DNA of 64,000 bases from Streptosporangium nondiastaticum (GCF_003011965.1 NZ_PXWG01000001.1:1-64000), one strand, 5' to 3'. Counted from the stretch's first letter, positions 18,154 through 27,338 are shown. Translations and numbers: made by a program. The notes: generated by a model from the letters alone, not told the origin.

Positions 18154-18170
18154 TGCAACTCCTCGTTGAC

Positions 18171-18216
18171 GATCGGGGTCGGACGGGTGCTCGGAAAACG
18201 ACCCCCGATCGGGGTC
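18171..18216. promoter_or_regulatory. Paired GATCGGGGTC repeats, one in a palindrome
   Basis: GATCGGGGTC occurs at 18171-18180 and again at 18207-18216. The second copy is part of the palindrome CCCCGATCGGGG flanked by ACGAC/TCGT. They lie in the 428-bp divergent region between the exporter operon and the alkylsulfatase gene, just upstream of the 45-codon ORF, and may be an operator pair. The rest of 18217-18581 shows no gene. Confidence 0.4.
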
Positions 18217-18581
18217 GTCACGGCCCCGGGCGGGCGCTTTCTCGTACGAAAAATCGAGTGCGCGTCAATCGGCCCGCCGTCGCCGGCCGGGCGGGCGGGC
18301 GGCCGGTGTGCGATTCACCCGGGCGTGGTCGGTCACCCGATCCGGTACTTGCGTTGCGGCCGGAAACGGCGCGGCGGGCGGCCTCGGTCCGGCGGTCTCC
18401 GTGGAGACGGCGGTTACGGATTTGCAATGGAGATCGCGGGCGATCGAGAGTAATCCAGTAGTGGCTGATTCATGCACCTTGCATGCGTTTTGCGTCCGCA
18501 CATAGTGTCCCGAACGTTCCGGCACATCAGGCGTATCCCATGACGCACGCGGCGATCCCGTGTGCCTGAGGAGGCTGTCGT

Positions 18582-20672
18582 ATGCCCGAGTTCCCGTCCC
18601 AGGCGGAGCCGGTCGAGGCCGAGCCCTCGGTCGCCGAAGCCAACCGGCGGATCGTCAGCACGATCCCACCGAACTCCGAGGACTTCGAGGACGCCCGCCG
18701 CGGCCTGATCGCACTCCCCGAGATCCCGGCGATCCCCGCCCGCCACAAGGGTGACCGGATCGTGTGGAACTTCGTCAGCTACGACTTCCTGAGCGAGGGC
18801 TCGACGGACGAGGCCCCGCCTTCCGTCAACGCGAGCCTGTGGCGCCAGGGACTGCTCACCGCCCAGGCCGGCCTCTTCCAGGTCACGGCCTACGAGCACG
18901 GCGCGATCTACCAGGTCCGCGGCTACGACCTGTCCAACATGACCATCGTCGAAGGCGAATCGGGCATCCTGGTCATCGACCCGCTCGCCTGCTACGAGAC
19001 GGCCCAGTGGGCGCTGAAGCTCTACCGGGACGCCACCGGCAGCCGGCGGCCGATCGTGGGGATCCTCTACACCCACAGCCACGTCGACCACTTCGGCGGT
19101 GTCCGCGGCCTCTTCCACGACAAGGGCGGCGTGGTCGACCCCGACATACCGATCATCGCGCCCGACGGCTTCCTGGAGCACGCCGTCAGCGAGAACGTCT
19201 ACGCGGGCCCGGCCATGGCCCGCCGCTCGGAGTACATGTACGCGGCCAAGCTCGACAAGAGCCCGTACGGTCAGGTCGGCGCCGGCCTCGGGCTGACCAT
19301 CTCCACCGGCGAGGTCACCCTCGTCCCGCCGAACGTGAACGTCGGCGGCAGCGGCACCGCCCCCGTCCCGCGCGACCAGTGGTCGGCCAAGGACGTCATC
19401 CCCTGGCGGCCCGGACTCCACCGGCAGCTCGTCGACGGCATCCGGATGATCATCCAGCTCACGCCGGGCACCGAGGCCCCGGCGGAGATGAACATCTACT
19501 TCCCGCAAGCCCGTGCCCTGTGCGCCGCGGAGAACGCGACCCACACCCTGCACAACATCCTCACCCTGCGCGGCGCCCAGGTCCGTGACGCCCACGCCTG
19601 GTCGAAGTACCTCACCGAGACGATCCAGACCTTCGGCGAGCACACCGACGTCGAGTTCGCCTCCCACCACTGGCCCCGCTGGGGCAAGGAGAAGATCGTC
19701 GAGTTCCTGAGCGTCCAGCGCGACGTCTACGGCTACCTGAACGACCAGACCCTGCGGCTGATCAACGCCGGCAAGACGGGCATCGAGATCGCCGAGGAGC
19801 TGGACCTGCCCGAGTCGCTCGCGGGCCACTGGTACACGCGCGGCTACTACGGCTCCCTCAGCCACGACCTCAAGGCCGTCTACCAGCGCTACATGGGCTG
19901 GTTCGACGGCAACCCGGCCCACCTGTGGAACCTCCCGCCGTCCAAGGCGGGCGTGCAGTACGTGGCGGCCATGGGCGGTGTGGAAGCCGTCGTCACCACC
20001 GCACAGCAGGCGTACGACCAGGGCGAGTACCGCTGGGCCGTCGAACTGCTCAACCACGTCATCTTCGGCCACCCCGACGACAGCGAAGCGGCCAAGAAGC
20101 TCCAGCACAAGGCCCTGACCCAGCTCGGCTACGGATCCGAGAACGGCACCTGGCGCAACTTCTACCTCACCGGCGCCCACGAACTGGCCCACGGCGTCGA
20201 GAAGCCCTACAACCAGGAACCCGGCGACCTCATCCTCAGCACGACCCTGGAGCAGTACTTCTCCACCCTCGCCCGCGCCCTCGACGGCCCCAAGGCCGCC
20301 GCTGAACAGGGCGAACCGATCGTCCTGCAGTGGGTGATCGAAGGTGCCGAGGAAGAGACCTGCACGACGACGCTGCGCAACGGCGTGCTCGTCTACGTAC
20401 CGGGCAGGGACCGCTTCGCCGGGGCCGGGTTCTCCAACGCCGGGGGGCCGGGAACCCCCCTCAGGCTCTCCGTGATCAAACTGACCCGTGACGTCCTCAA
20501 CGGCCTGATGTACGGCGCCGATGGCGACTACCGCACCGCCTTCGACAACGCCGTGCGCGACGGGCTCGTCCAGATCATCGAGGGCAAGCAGGAGTACGCG
20601 GACACCGTGTTCGGCTACCTGACCCGGCCCGACACGACCTTCCCGATCGTCGCCCCGGCCGTCCCCCGGTAG
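18582..20672 (+). CDS. Alkyl/aryl sulfatase of the SdsA (MBL-fold, type III) family
   Basis: A 696-aa protein. The MBL domain has THSHVDHFGG at about 164-173, further metal ligands in AENATHTL and FASHHWPRWG, and ends near residue 420. The alkylsulfatase dimerisation helices (GGVEAVVTTAQQAYDQGEYR) and an SCP2-like C-terminal domain follow. Order and length match SdsA1/linear primary-alkylsulfatases, which release sulfate from alkyl sulfates such as SDS. No export signal is seen at the N-terminus, unlike secreted members. The ATG at 18582 follows GAGGAGG. It could let the cell use sulfate esters as a sulfur or carbon source. Confidence 0.9.
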   Translation: MPEFPSQAEPVEAEPSVAEANRRIVSTIPPNSEDFEDARRGLIALPEIPAIPARHKGDRIVWNFVSYDFLSEGSTDEAPPSVNASLWRQGLLTAQAGLFQVTAYEHGAIYQVRGYDLSNMTIVEGESGILVIDPLACYETAQWALKLYRDATGSRRPIVGILYTHSHVDHFGGVRGLFHDKGGVVDPDIPIIAPDGFLEHAVSENVYAGPAMARRSEYMYAAKLDKSPYGQVGAGLGLTISTGEVTLVPPNVNVGGSGTAPVPRDQWSAKDVIPWRPGLHRQLVDGIRMIIQLTPGTEAPAEMNIYFPQARALCAAENATHTLHNILTLRGAQVRDAHAWSKYLTETIQTFGEHTDVEFASHHWPRWGKEKIVEFLSVQRDVYGYLNDQTLRLINAGKTGIEIAEELDLPESLAGHWYTRGYYGSLSHDLKAVYQRYMGWFDGNPAHLWNLPPSKAGVQYVAAMGGVEAVVTTAQQAYDQGEYRWAVELLNHVIFGHPDDSEAAKKLQHKALTQLGYGSENGTWRNFYLTGAHELAHGVEKPYNQEPGDLILSTTLEQYFSTLARALDGPKAAAEQGEPIVLQWVIEGAEEETCTTTLRNGVLVYVPGRDRFAGAGFSNAGGPGTPLRLSVIKLTRDVLNGLMYGADGDYRTAFDNAVRDGLVQIIEGKQEYADTVFGYLTRPDTTFPIVAPAVPR

Positions 20673-20691
20673 CCGAGGGAAAGGGGAAATC

Positions 20692-21813
20692 TCACGTCTG
20701 CCGGCCCGGCGCCCCGGACGTGCCGTCGTCCCCCCGCTGCCGTCGGCGATCGTAGTCTGCGACAGCCGCGTTGGTGAGGCGCAGACCGCTGCGCAGGCAG
20801 GCGTCGCGAGGGCTCGGGTAGTCCGTCCGGTGCCGGCGTTCGACGAGGTTCGCCGCCCGCAGTGCGGTGGACGCGTCGTGGCCGGACAGGGCCGCGTCCA
20901 GGGCCCGGCGCGTGGCGTCGATGAGCGGGGCAAGCGCGCGCACCGCCCGGTCGAGTGGGACGTCGACCGGGCGGTGCGCGCGTGCTTGGAGTTCTTCCGC
21001 GAAGGAGCGGAGGGTGATGGACGTGCGCTGGGCCAGTTCGATCCGATCGCCCAGCTCCGCGAGTGCGGCATCCCGCGCACTGCGGTGGCGCCGCACGGCG
21101 GGCCGTCGGAGGGCCCGGCGGGCTCGGGAGAGCTGGACGGCCAGCGCGTGCGGGCGTTCACCGAGGGCGAGCGCACGGTCCGTGGGCGGCTCGACGCGGC
21201 CGGCGGCCGTCTCTTCGGCGGTGCCGCGCAGCAGGGCCGTGACGTCCCTGCGGTAGGCGTCGAGGCCGTCGGCCAGCAGACGTACGGGGTCGGGTGGCCG
21301 GAGCAGCGGAGCGAGCAGGATGACCACGGCCGCGCCCACCAGGGTTTCCAGCACCCGTGCCTCGGGGTAGCCGGCCACCGGCACGCCGAAGATCAGGATG
21401 GAAGTGATGACCACCTGGCGGTCGGGCACTCCGTCGTGGCGGAGGAGGAGACTTCCCGCGATGCCCAGCACGACCACCAGGGGGAAGGCGAAGGTGCTGT
21501 GGGGCATGACCCTCAGCACGGCCACGCTCAGCACCGCGCCGAGGACCACCCCGCCCACTCGCTGGTACGCGAGCCGGGGCGCGACGGCGAGGCTGCCGCT
21601 CAGGAGCAGGACGCAGGGCAGGGCCGCCGGGACCGGGTCGTCGCTGGTGCCCAGGAGTACGCAGGCGTACCACGCGACCGTCGCGCAGACGAGGATGCGG
21701 GCGGCGACGGCCAGTTCGGAGCGGCTCGGGCGGTGGAGACGCCGGCCCGGCGTGCTGAACCGCGCGGCCGCGGCCGTGGCGGACGCGCGGCAGCGCGCCC
21801 GAGCCGCGCTCAC
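20692..21813 (-). CDS. FUSC-family membrane protein
   Basis: A 373-aa protein with a hydrophobic N-terminal half (AARILVCATVAWYACVLLG, PCVLLLSGSLAVAP, GGVVLGAVLSVAVLRV, FPLVVVLGIAGSLLL and further segments to about residue 185) and a soluble helical C-terminal half rich in Arg/Ala. This is the half-FUSC/aromatic-acid-exporter-like pattern. The GTG at 21813 overlaps the zwf stop (GTGA), so it is the last gene of the pentose-phosphate operon. Why a membrane protein is coupled to these enzymes is unclear; efflux of an acid intermediate is one possibility. Confidence 0.8.
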   Translation of the reverse strand: MSAARARCRASATAAAARFSTPGRRLHRPSRSELAVAARILVCATVAWYACVLLGTSDDPVPAALPCVLLLSGSLAVAPRLAYQRVGGVVLGAVLSVAVLRVMPHSTFAFPLVVVLGIAGSLLLRHDGVPDRQVVITSILIFGVPVAGYPEARVLETLVGAAVVILLAPLLRPPDPVRLLADGLDAYRRDVTALLRGTAEETAAGRVEPPTDRALALGERPHALAVQLSRARRALRRPAVRRHRSARDAALAELGDRIELAQRTSITLRSFAEELQARAHRPVDVPLDRAVRALAPLIDATRRALDAALSGHDASTALRAANLVERRHRTDYPSPRDACLRSGLRLTNAAVADYDRRRQRGDDGTSGAPGRQT

Positions 21814-23276
21814 CGGCTCTCGTCCGGCAAGTACCAGGCGTAGGGGTGGATGAGTTGATGGATGCTGTCCGGCCCCCACGAGCCGGAGGCGTAGGACTGC
21901 ACGGGGGGAGGGTTCTGCAGCAGGGGTGAGGACGCCTCCCACAGCCGCTCGATGCCGTCGGCGCTGGTGAAGAGGGACTGGTCGCCCAGCATGGCGTCGA
22001 GGATGAGGCGTTCGTAGCCCTCCAGGGCGTGGGCGGTGTTGAAGCAGTCGGTGTACGCGAAGGTCATGCGGGCTTCGCCCAGGCGCATCTCGGGGCCGGG
22101 TTCCTTGGCGAGGAAGCGGGCGGTGATGCGGCCGGGGTCGTCGAAGTCGATGACGAGGGCGTTGTGCCGGCCGCCGGCGGCGTCGCGGGAATCGGTGGGG
22201 AACATCCGCAGGGGCGGTTCGCGGAAGCCGAGGGTCACCAGGTGTCGTCCCTGGGCCAGGGCTTTGCCGGAGCGCAGGTAGAAGGGGACGCCGGCCCAGC
22301 GCCAGTTGTCGATGTCGACGCGCAGGGCGGCGAAGGTCTCGGTGTCGGAGTGCGGGTCGACACCGGGTTCGTCGCGGTACGCCGCGTACTGGCCGCGGAC
22401 GACGTGCGCCGGGTCCAGGGGCCGCATGCTCTGGAAGACCTTGTCCTTCTCGGCCCGCAGGGAACGGGCGTCCAGGGCGGCCGGCGGCTCCATGGCGACG
22501 AAGCCGAGGATCTGGAAGAGGTGGGTGACGATCATGTCGCGGAAGGTGCCGGTCCCTTCGAAGAACCCCGCGCGGCCCTCGATGGTGAGCTTCTCCGGCA
22601 CGTCGATCTGCACGTGGCTGATGTGGTCGCGGTTCCAGACGGGCTCGAAGAAGCCGTTGGCGAAGCGCAGGGCGATGATGTTGTCGACGGACTCCTTGCC
22701 GAGGAAGTGGTCGATGCGGAAGACCCGGTCCTCGTCGAAGACGCCGTGGATCGTCTCGTCGAGGGCGCGGGCCGAGGCGAGGTCCGTGCCGAAGGGCTTC
22801 TCCACGATCAGCCGGCCGCCCTCCGCCAGCCCGGTCGCGCCGAGCTCTCCGACGACGGACGGGAACGCCTTGGGCGGCACCGCGAGGTGGAACAGCCGCC
22901 GCGGGTTGCCGCCGATGGCGTGTTCGGCGTCGCGCACGGCGGTCAGCAGGGGGTCGTAGGCCCCGGGGTCGGCGGCGCCGAAGGAGAGGGTCGCCTCGAA
23001 CTCCTGCCAGGCCGGGCCTTCCGGCTTGGACCTGCCGAACGCGGCGACGGCCTCCCGGGCGTGCTCGCGGAAGCCGTCGGTGCCGAGCGCGGCGTCGGCC
23101 GGCGCGGAGCCGACGATGCGGTAGCGGTCAGGCAGCAGTCCCGCGCGCGCCAGATGGAAGAGGCCGGGCAGGAGTTTGCGCTTGGCCAGGTCGCCGGTGG
23201 CGCCGAAGAGGACGACGACGTGGTCGTCGGGGCGCGGGCCGTGCTTGCCTGCGGTGCGGGAGTCGGTCACGGTCAC
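21810..23276 (-). CDS. zwf: Glucose-6-phosphate 1-dehydrogenase
   Basis: A 488-aa enzyme that oxidises glucose-6-phosphate to 6-phosphogluconolactone with NAD(P)+, the first oxidative step of the pentose phosphate pathway. The dinucleotide motif VVLFGATGDLAKRKL is at residues 21-35, and the substrate motif RIDHFLGKE carries the catalytic His. IVEKPFGTD is also intact and the length is normal. Its ATG overlaps the stop of the 6-phosphogluconate dehydrogenase gene (ATGA), and its stop overlaps the FUSC gene start. No opcA gene is next to it, unlike the main actinobacterial zwf locus. Confidence 0.95.
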   Translation of the reverse strand: MTVTDSRTAGKHGPRPDDHVVVLFGATGDLAKRKLLPGLFHLARAGLLPDRYRIVGSAPADAALGTDGFREHAREAVAAFGRSKPEGPAWQEFEATLSFGAADPGAYDPLLTAVRDAEHAIGGNPRRLFHLAVPPKAFPSVVGELGATGLAEGGRLIVEKPFGTDLASARALDETIHGVFDEDRVFRIDHFLGKESVDNIIALRFANGFFEPVWNRDHISHVQIDVPEKLTIEGRAGFFEGTGTFRDMIVTHLFQILGFVAMEPPAALDARSLRAEKDKVFQSMRPLDPAHVVRGQYAAYRDEPGVDPHSDTETFAALRVDIDNWRWAGVPFYLRSGKALAQGRHLVTLGFREPPLRMFPTDSRDAAGGRHNALVIDFDDPGRITARFLAKEPGPEMRLGEARMTFAYTDCFNTAHALEGYERLILDAMLGDQSLFTSADGIERLWEASSPLLQNPPPVQSYASGSWGPDSIHQLIHPYAWYLPDESR

Positions 23277-24304
23277 TCCTTCTTCTCGGCGTGGCCGCCG
23301 AATTCGCTGCGCATGGCAGAAAGCACCTTGGCGGTGAACGTGCCGAGGTCCCGGGACTCGTAGCGCTGGTTGAGGGCGGCGCTGATGACGGGGGCGGGGA
23401 CGCTCTCGTCGATCGCGGCATGCACGGTCCAGCGGCCCTCGCCGGAGTCGGAGACGCGGCCGGCGAAGTCGTCGAGCCCGGGGGGGCGGGCGAACGCGTC
23501 GGCGGCCAGGTCGATCAGCCAGGAGCTGATGACCGAGCCGCGTCGCCAGACCTCGGCGACCTCACCGACGTCGATGTCGTACGGGTAGGCGCCGGGATCG
23601 CGCAGCGGGGCGGTCTCGGCATCCACCGCGCGCTCGTGCAGGCCGGCGTCGGCGTGCTTGATGATGCTCAGCCCTTCGGCGATGGCGGCCATCATCCCGT
23701 ACTCGACGCCGTTGTGGACCATCTTCACGAAGTGCCCGGCGCCGCTGGGGCCGCAGTGCAGATAGCCCTCGGGGGCGGTGCCGCCGGTGCGGGTCCGGCT
23801 AGGGGTCGGCTCGGCGTCGCCCGTGCCGGGGGCGATGGAACGGAAGACGGGATCGAGGCGGCGTACGGCCTTCTCGTCGCCGCCGATCATCAGGCAGTAG
23901 CCGCGGTCGAGGCCCCGGACGCCGCCCGAGGTGCCGCAGTCGACGTAATGGATGTCGTGCGCGGCGAGCCGGCGGGCGCGGGTGATGTCGTCGAGGTAGG
24001 AGGAGTTGCCGCCGTCGACGACGGTGTCGTCGGCGCTCAGCAGCGTGGTCAGGTGGTCGAGCACCGGCTGGACCGCGCCGGCGGGGAGCATCAGCCAGAC
24101 GCTGCGGGGAGGATCCAGTTTTCCGACGCATTCCTCCAGGGAGAGGGCGGCGGTCGCGCCTTCCTTCTCCAGGGCCCGGACGGCGTCGTGGTCGAGGTCG
24201 TTGACGACGCAGCGGTGGCCGTCGCGCATGAGGCGCCGCACGAGGTTGGCGCCCATCCGGCCGAGGCCGATCATGCCGATCTGGCACGGGGTGTCGGTGG
24301 TCAT
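23273..24304 (-). CDS. gnd: 6-phosphogluconate dehydrogenase, short (GndA-like) form
   Basis: A 343-aa enzyme that oxidatively decarboxylates 6-phosphogluconate to ribulose-5-phosphate. IGMIGLGRMGANLVRRLMRD is the dinucleotide-binding start, NDLDHDAVRALE the cofactor-specificity loop, DGGNSSYLDD and the catalytic segment GHFVKMVHNGVEYGMM follow. It is shorter than the 470-aa enterobacterial enzyme and fits the decarboxylating NAD-preferring short type. The ATG at 24304 follows GGACGGAGACCGG. It is separated from tkt by 264 bases holding a 9-bp tandem repeat, and its stop overlaps zwf. Confidence 0.92.
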   Translation of the reverse strand: MTTDTPCQIGMIGLGRMGANLVRRLMRDGHRCVVNDLDHDAVRALEKEGATAALSLEECVGKLDPPRSVWLMLPAGAVQPVLDHLTTLLSADDTVVDGGNSSYLDDITRARRLAAHDIHYVDCGTSGGVRGLDRGYCLMIGGDEKAVRRLDPVFRSIAPGTGDAEPTPSRTRTGGTAPEGYLHCGPSGAGHFVKMVHNGVEYGMMAAIAEGLSIIKHADAGLHERAVDAETAPLRDPGAYPYDIDVGEVAEVWRRGSVISSWLIDLAADAFARPPGLDDFAGRVSDSGEGRWTVHAAIDESVPAPVISAALNQRYESRDLGTFTAKVLSAMRSEFGGHAEKKE

Positions 24305-24462
24305 GGCCGGTCTCCGTCCTTCAGGGGGTGGTGGTGGCGGACGGGGGCGCCGGCGGACGAGCGGTCCGGGCCCCGGCCGGCCTGGTGGCCACTGCGCGCG
24401 GAACGCGACAACGTCAACGCCATCGGATCGCGACCGCGTCACCTGACCGCGGCCGACCGTGC

Positions 24463-24552
24463 GACGGGCTTGACGGGCTTGACGGGCTCGACGGGCTCGA
24501 CGGGCTCGACGGGCTTGACGGGCTTGACGGGCTCGACAGGTTCGATGGACTC
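24463..24552. repeat. Tandem 9-bp repeat between tkt and gnd
   Basis: Ten consecutive 9-bp units of GACGGGCTY: eight differ only at the last base and the last two are degenerate (GACAGGTTC, GATGGACTC). It lies wholly between two genes of one operon and so would be in their mRNA. On the plus strand it would encode a GLTG/STG repeat, but no gene supports that. Confidence 0.9.
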
Positions 24553-24568
24553 GACGGCCCGGTCGCCC

Positions 24569-26641
24569 TCATGCCCCGGCCTCCCGCTGCCGCGCCCCCA
24601 CGAGTTCCCGTGCCCGCTGGGCGACGCGCTCGGGGGTGAAGCCGAAGTGGTGCAGCAGCTGCTTGAGCGGGGCGGAGGCGCCGTAGGTGTGCATGCCGAC
24701 GACGGCCCCGCCGCTGCCCACGTAGCGGTCCCAGCCGAAGGTGGACGCCTGCTCGATGCCCACGCGTGCTGTGACCGCGGGCGGCAGGACCTCGTCGCGG
24801 TACTCCTGCGGCTGGCGGTCGAAGAGTTCCCAGCAGGGCATGCTGACCACGCGGGCCCCGATGCCGTCCACGGCGAGCTCTTCGCGGGCGGAGAGGGCCA
24901 GGTGGACCTCGGAGCCGGTGGCCAGCAGGATCACGTCCGGTTCGCCCGAGGGAGCGTCGGCCAGGACGTACGCGCCGCGGGCCACGCCCGCGGCCGCCGC
25001 GAACCGGGAGCGGTCGAGGGTGGGCAGGTTCTGGCGGGACAGCACGAGGGCGGCGGGCTCGTGACGCAGCCCGGCGACCACCCGCCAGGTCTCCACGACC
25101 TCACCCGCGTCCGCCGGCCGGAACACCAGCAGCCCGGGCATCGCCCGCAGCCCGGCGAGCTGTTCGACGGGCTGGTGGGTGGGGCCGTCCTCGCCGACGC
25201 CGATGGAGTCGTGGGTGAAGATGTGGACCACGGGGATCTCCATCAGCGCGGAGAGCCGGATGGCCGCCTTGGCGTAGTCGGAGAAGATCAGGAACCCCGA
25301 CCAGTAGGGCCGCACCTTGACCAGCGCCATGCCGTTGGAAACGGCCGCCGAGGCGTGCTCCCGCACGCCCAGGTGGAGGTTGCGGCCGTCCGGGCTGCCG
25401 GGCTGGAAGCTCTCGGCGCCCTCGAACTCCAGCAGCGTCTTCGTCGACGGCGCGAGGTCGGCCGAGCCGCCCATCAGCCACGGCAGTCGCTGGGCGAGGG
25501 AGTTGAGCACCTTGCCCGACGAGTCGCGCGTCGCCAGGCCCTTCGGGTCGGCGGGGAAATCGGGCAGCGCCGCTTCCCAGCCGTCGGGGAGCTTACGGCG
25601 CTGGATGCGCTCGATCTCGTCCGCGAGCTCCGGGTACGAGGCGCGGTACGAGGTGAAGAAGTTCTCCCAGGCGGTGCGCAGCCCCGCGCCCCGGGCGCCG
25701 ATGCCCTGCTCGAACCAGTCCCGCACCCCGGCGGGGACGTAGAACTGCTCGTCCTCCGGCAGTCCGAAGAACCGCTTGGCCGTGCGGACGCCGTCCTCGC
25801 CGAGCGGGGAGCCGTGGGCCTTCGGCGAGTCCTCGACGGGAGAGCCGTAGCCGATGTGGCTGTGCACCACGATCAGCGTGGGCCGCTCGGTCTCGGCCTT
25901 GAAGGTGTGGAAGGCGCGGGCGACGGCGTCCAGGTCGTTGGCGTCCGCGACGGTCGTCACGTTCCAGCCGTAGGCGAGGAAGCGGGCCGCGACGTCCTCG
26001 GTGAAGGTGATGTCGGTGTGCCCCTCGATGGTGATCCGGTTGGAGTCGTAGATCCAGCACAGGTTGGACAACTGCTGGTGCCCGGCGAGCGAGGCGGCCT
26101 CGGAGGCGATCCCCTCCATCATGCAGCCGTCCCCGGCGAGCGCGTACACGTCGAAGTCGAAGACCCGGAAGTCGTCCCGGTTGTAGCGCGCGGCCAGCCA
26201 CCGGCCGGCCATGGCCATGCCGACGGACGTGGCCACGCCCTGCCCGAGGGGCCCGGTCGTGGTCTCCACTCCACTGGTCCACCGGTACTCGGGGTGCCCG
26301 GGGCAGCGGGAGTCGAGCTGCCGGAAGGTCTTGAGGTCGTCGAGGGTGACCGACTGCCGGCCGAGCACCTCGTAGTCGGGGTCGACCGCGCGGACCCCCG
26401 TGAGGTGCAGCAGGGACCACAGCAGGGTGGAGGCGTGTCCCTCGGAGAGCACGAACCGGTCGCGGTTCGGCCAGATCGGATCCTGCGGATCGAACCGCAG
26501 GAACTTCTGCCACAGCGTGTACGCGACCGGGGCGATGCCCATCGGGGTGCCCGGGTGCCCGGACTCCGCCTGCTGGACGGCGTCCATGCACAGCCCCCGG
26601 ATGGTGTTCACCGCGAGGGTGTCCAGCTCCGTCGTGGGCAT
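24569..26641 (-). CDS. tkt: Transketolase
   Basis: A 690-aa thiamine-diphosphate enzyme moving two-carbon units between sugar phosphates. Visible are ESGHPGTPMG, the TPP motif GDGCMMEG...SN (residues about 157-185), GPLGQGVATSVGMA, the transketolase signature with GEDGPTHQPVEQLAGLRAMP, and the C-terminal ATGSEVHLAL domain. The start at 26641 follows GGGGAG. It is the first gene of the tkt-gnd-zwf-FUSC operon. No transaldolase gene is beside it, so this may be a second copy of pathway enzymes; that needs the rest of the genome. Confidence 0.95.
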   Translation of the reverse strand: MPTTELDTLAVNTIRGLCMDAVQQAESGHPGTPMGIAPVAYTLWQKFLRFDPQDPIWPNRDRFVLSEGHASTLLWSLLHLTGVRAVDPDYEVLGRQSVTLDDLKTFRQLDSRCPGHPEYRWTSGVETTTGPLGQGVATSVGMAMAGRWLAARYNRDDFRVFDFDVYALAGDGCMMEGIASEAASLAGHQQLSNLCWIYDSNRITIEGHTDITFTEDVAARFLAYGWNVTTVADANDLDAVARAFHTFKAETERPTLIVVHSHIGYGSPVEDSPKAHGSPLGEDGVRTAKRFFGLPEDEQFYVPAGVRDWFEQGIGARGAGLRTAWENFFTSYRASYPELADEIERIQRRKLPDGWEAALPDFPADPKGLATRDSSGKVLNSLAQRLPWLMGGSADLAPSTKTLLEFEGAESFQPGSPDGRNLHLGVREHASAAVSNGMALVKVRPYWSGFLIFSDYAKAAIRLSALMEIPVVHIFTHDSIGVGEDGPTHQPVEQLAGLRAMPGLLVFRPADAGEVVETWRVVAGLRHEPAALVLSRQNLPTLDRSRFAAAAGVARGAYVLADAPSGEPDVILLATGSEVHLALSAREELAVDGIGARVVSMPCWELFDRQPQEYRDEVLPPAVTARVGIEQASTFGWDRYVGSGGAVVGMHTYGASAPLKQLLHHFGFTPERVAQRARELVGARQREAGA

Positions 26642-27055
26642 CGAAAGGCTCCCCTGACTGTCGGCGGACCTGCTCTTCCCAGTAGACGGCAGGGGCAGAG
26701 GGCGTGCATCTCAGCGACCGCCCGGCGGCCATCGACCGAGGGCGGACCTGCTCGTCGACCGTCACCTCGGGGAACCGCTTCCGGTGGGGCTCCGCGGGTC
26801 CTGTGCCGCCGCCACCGTCTTCGCGCACCATCATCACGGGGCGCCGAGTGACGTCTTCTCCACGGGTACGGGGTGGCGTACGGGCTGCCGCCGCGCGTCG
26901 TACGGAATTCGAAGGCGCTGCTGCGGGCTGGCGTCTTCGATGTGAAGGGGGTGTGGGTGATCTTCCTTCGAATGTGGTGCAACGCGTCCTGCCGTCGGGA
27001 GGTCGCGGCGGGTGGTGGGGGTGACCCGTCGTCCGCTGCTCAGCGTGTCGTGTCC
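26642..27055. other. Region without a recognisable gene
   Basis: These 414 bases lie upstream of tkt and downstream of a lectin remnant. Open frames on both strands have poor composition. It should hold the promoter of the pentose-phosphate operon, but no convincing -35/-10 pair was picked out. Confidence 0.5.
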
Positions 27056-27300
27056 TCAGCCGACGTGCCACTGCTGCTGCGCACTGCCGTTGCTGTCCCA
27101 CATCTGGACGGCCGCACCGTTCCACTGGTTCGCGCCGGAGATGTCCAGGCACTTGTTGCCGTGGATCAGCTGCTTGCCGTTCCAGGCCCAGGTCTGGCCG
27201 CCGTTGCAGTCCCACATGTTCAGGGCGGCGCCGTTGGCGCCGTTGCCGTCGGCGACATCGAGGCACTTGCCGTTCAGGTCACTCTCCAGCGCGTCGGGGT
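27056..27300 (-). pseudogene. C-terminal remnant of a ricin-B-type lectin (CBM13) protein
   Basis: About 80 codons of good beta-trefoil sequence: LNGKCLDVADGNGANGAALN, MWDCNGGQTWAWNG, then NKCLDISGANQWNGAAVQ and SAQQQWHVG. These are two QxW-type repeats with their paired Cys, normally found at the end of secreted glycoside hydrolases. There is no start or signal peptide: upstream the frame runs into the 3' end of the LysE gene and becomes Arg-rich nonsense. A deletion or rearrangement has probably removed the catalytic part. Confidence 0.7.
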
Positions 27301-27338
27301 GAGCGGCGAGTTCGGCGGCCCGGCGCAGCGCCCAGATG

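Noticed and set aside
18414..21176. A 920-codon minus-strand open frame
   Set aside because: It is antisense to the alkylsulfatase, whose metal-binding motifs are intact; composition is typical of an antisense shadow.
24463..24552. CRISPR array
   Set aside because: The units are 9 bp with no spacers and no cas genes are near; it is a simple tandem repeat.
23291..26851. A 1186-codon plus-strand open frame
   Set aside because: It is antisense to tkt and gnd, which have full family motifs. Long antisense frames are expected at this G+C.
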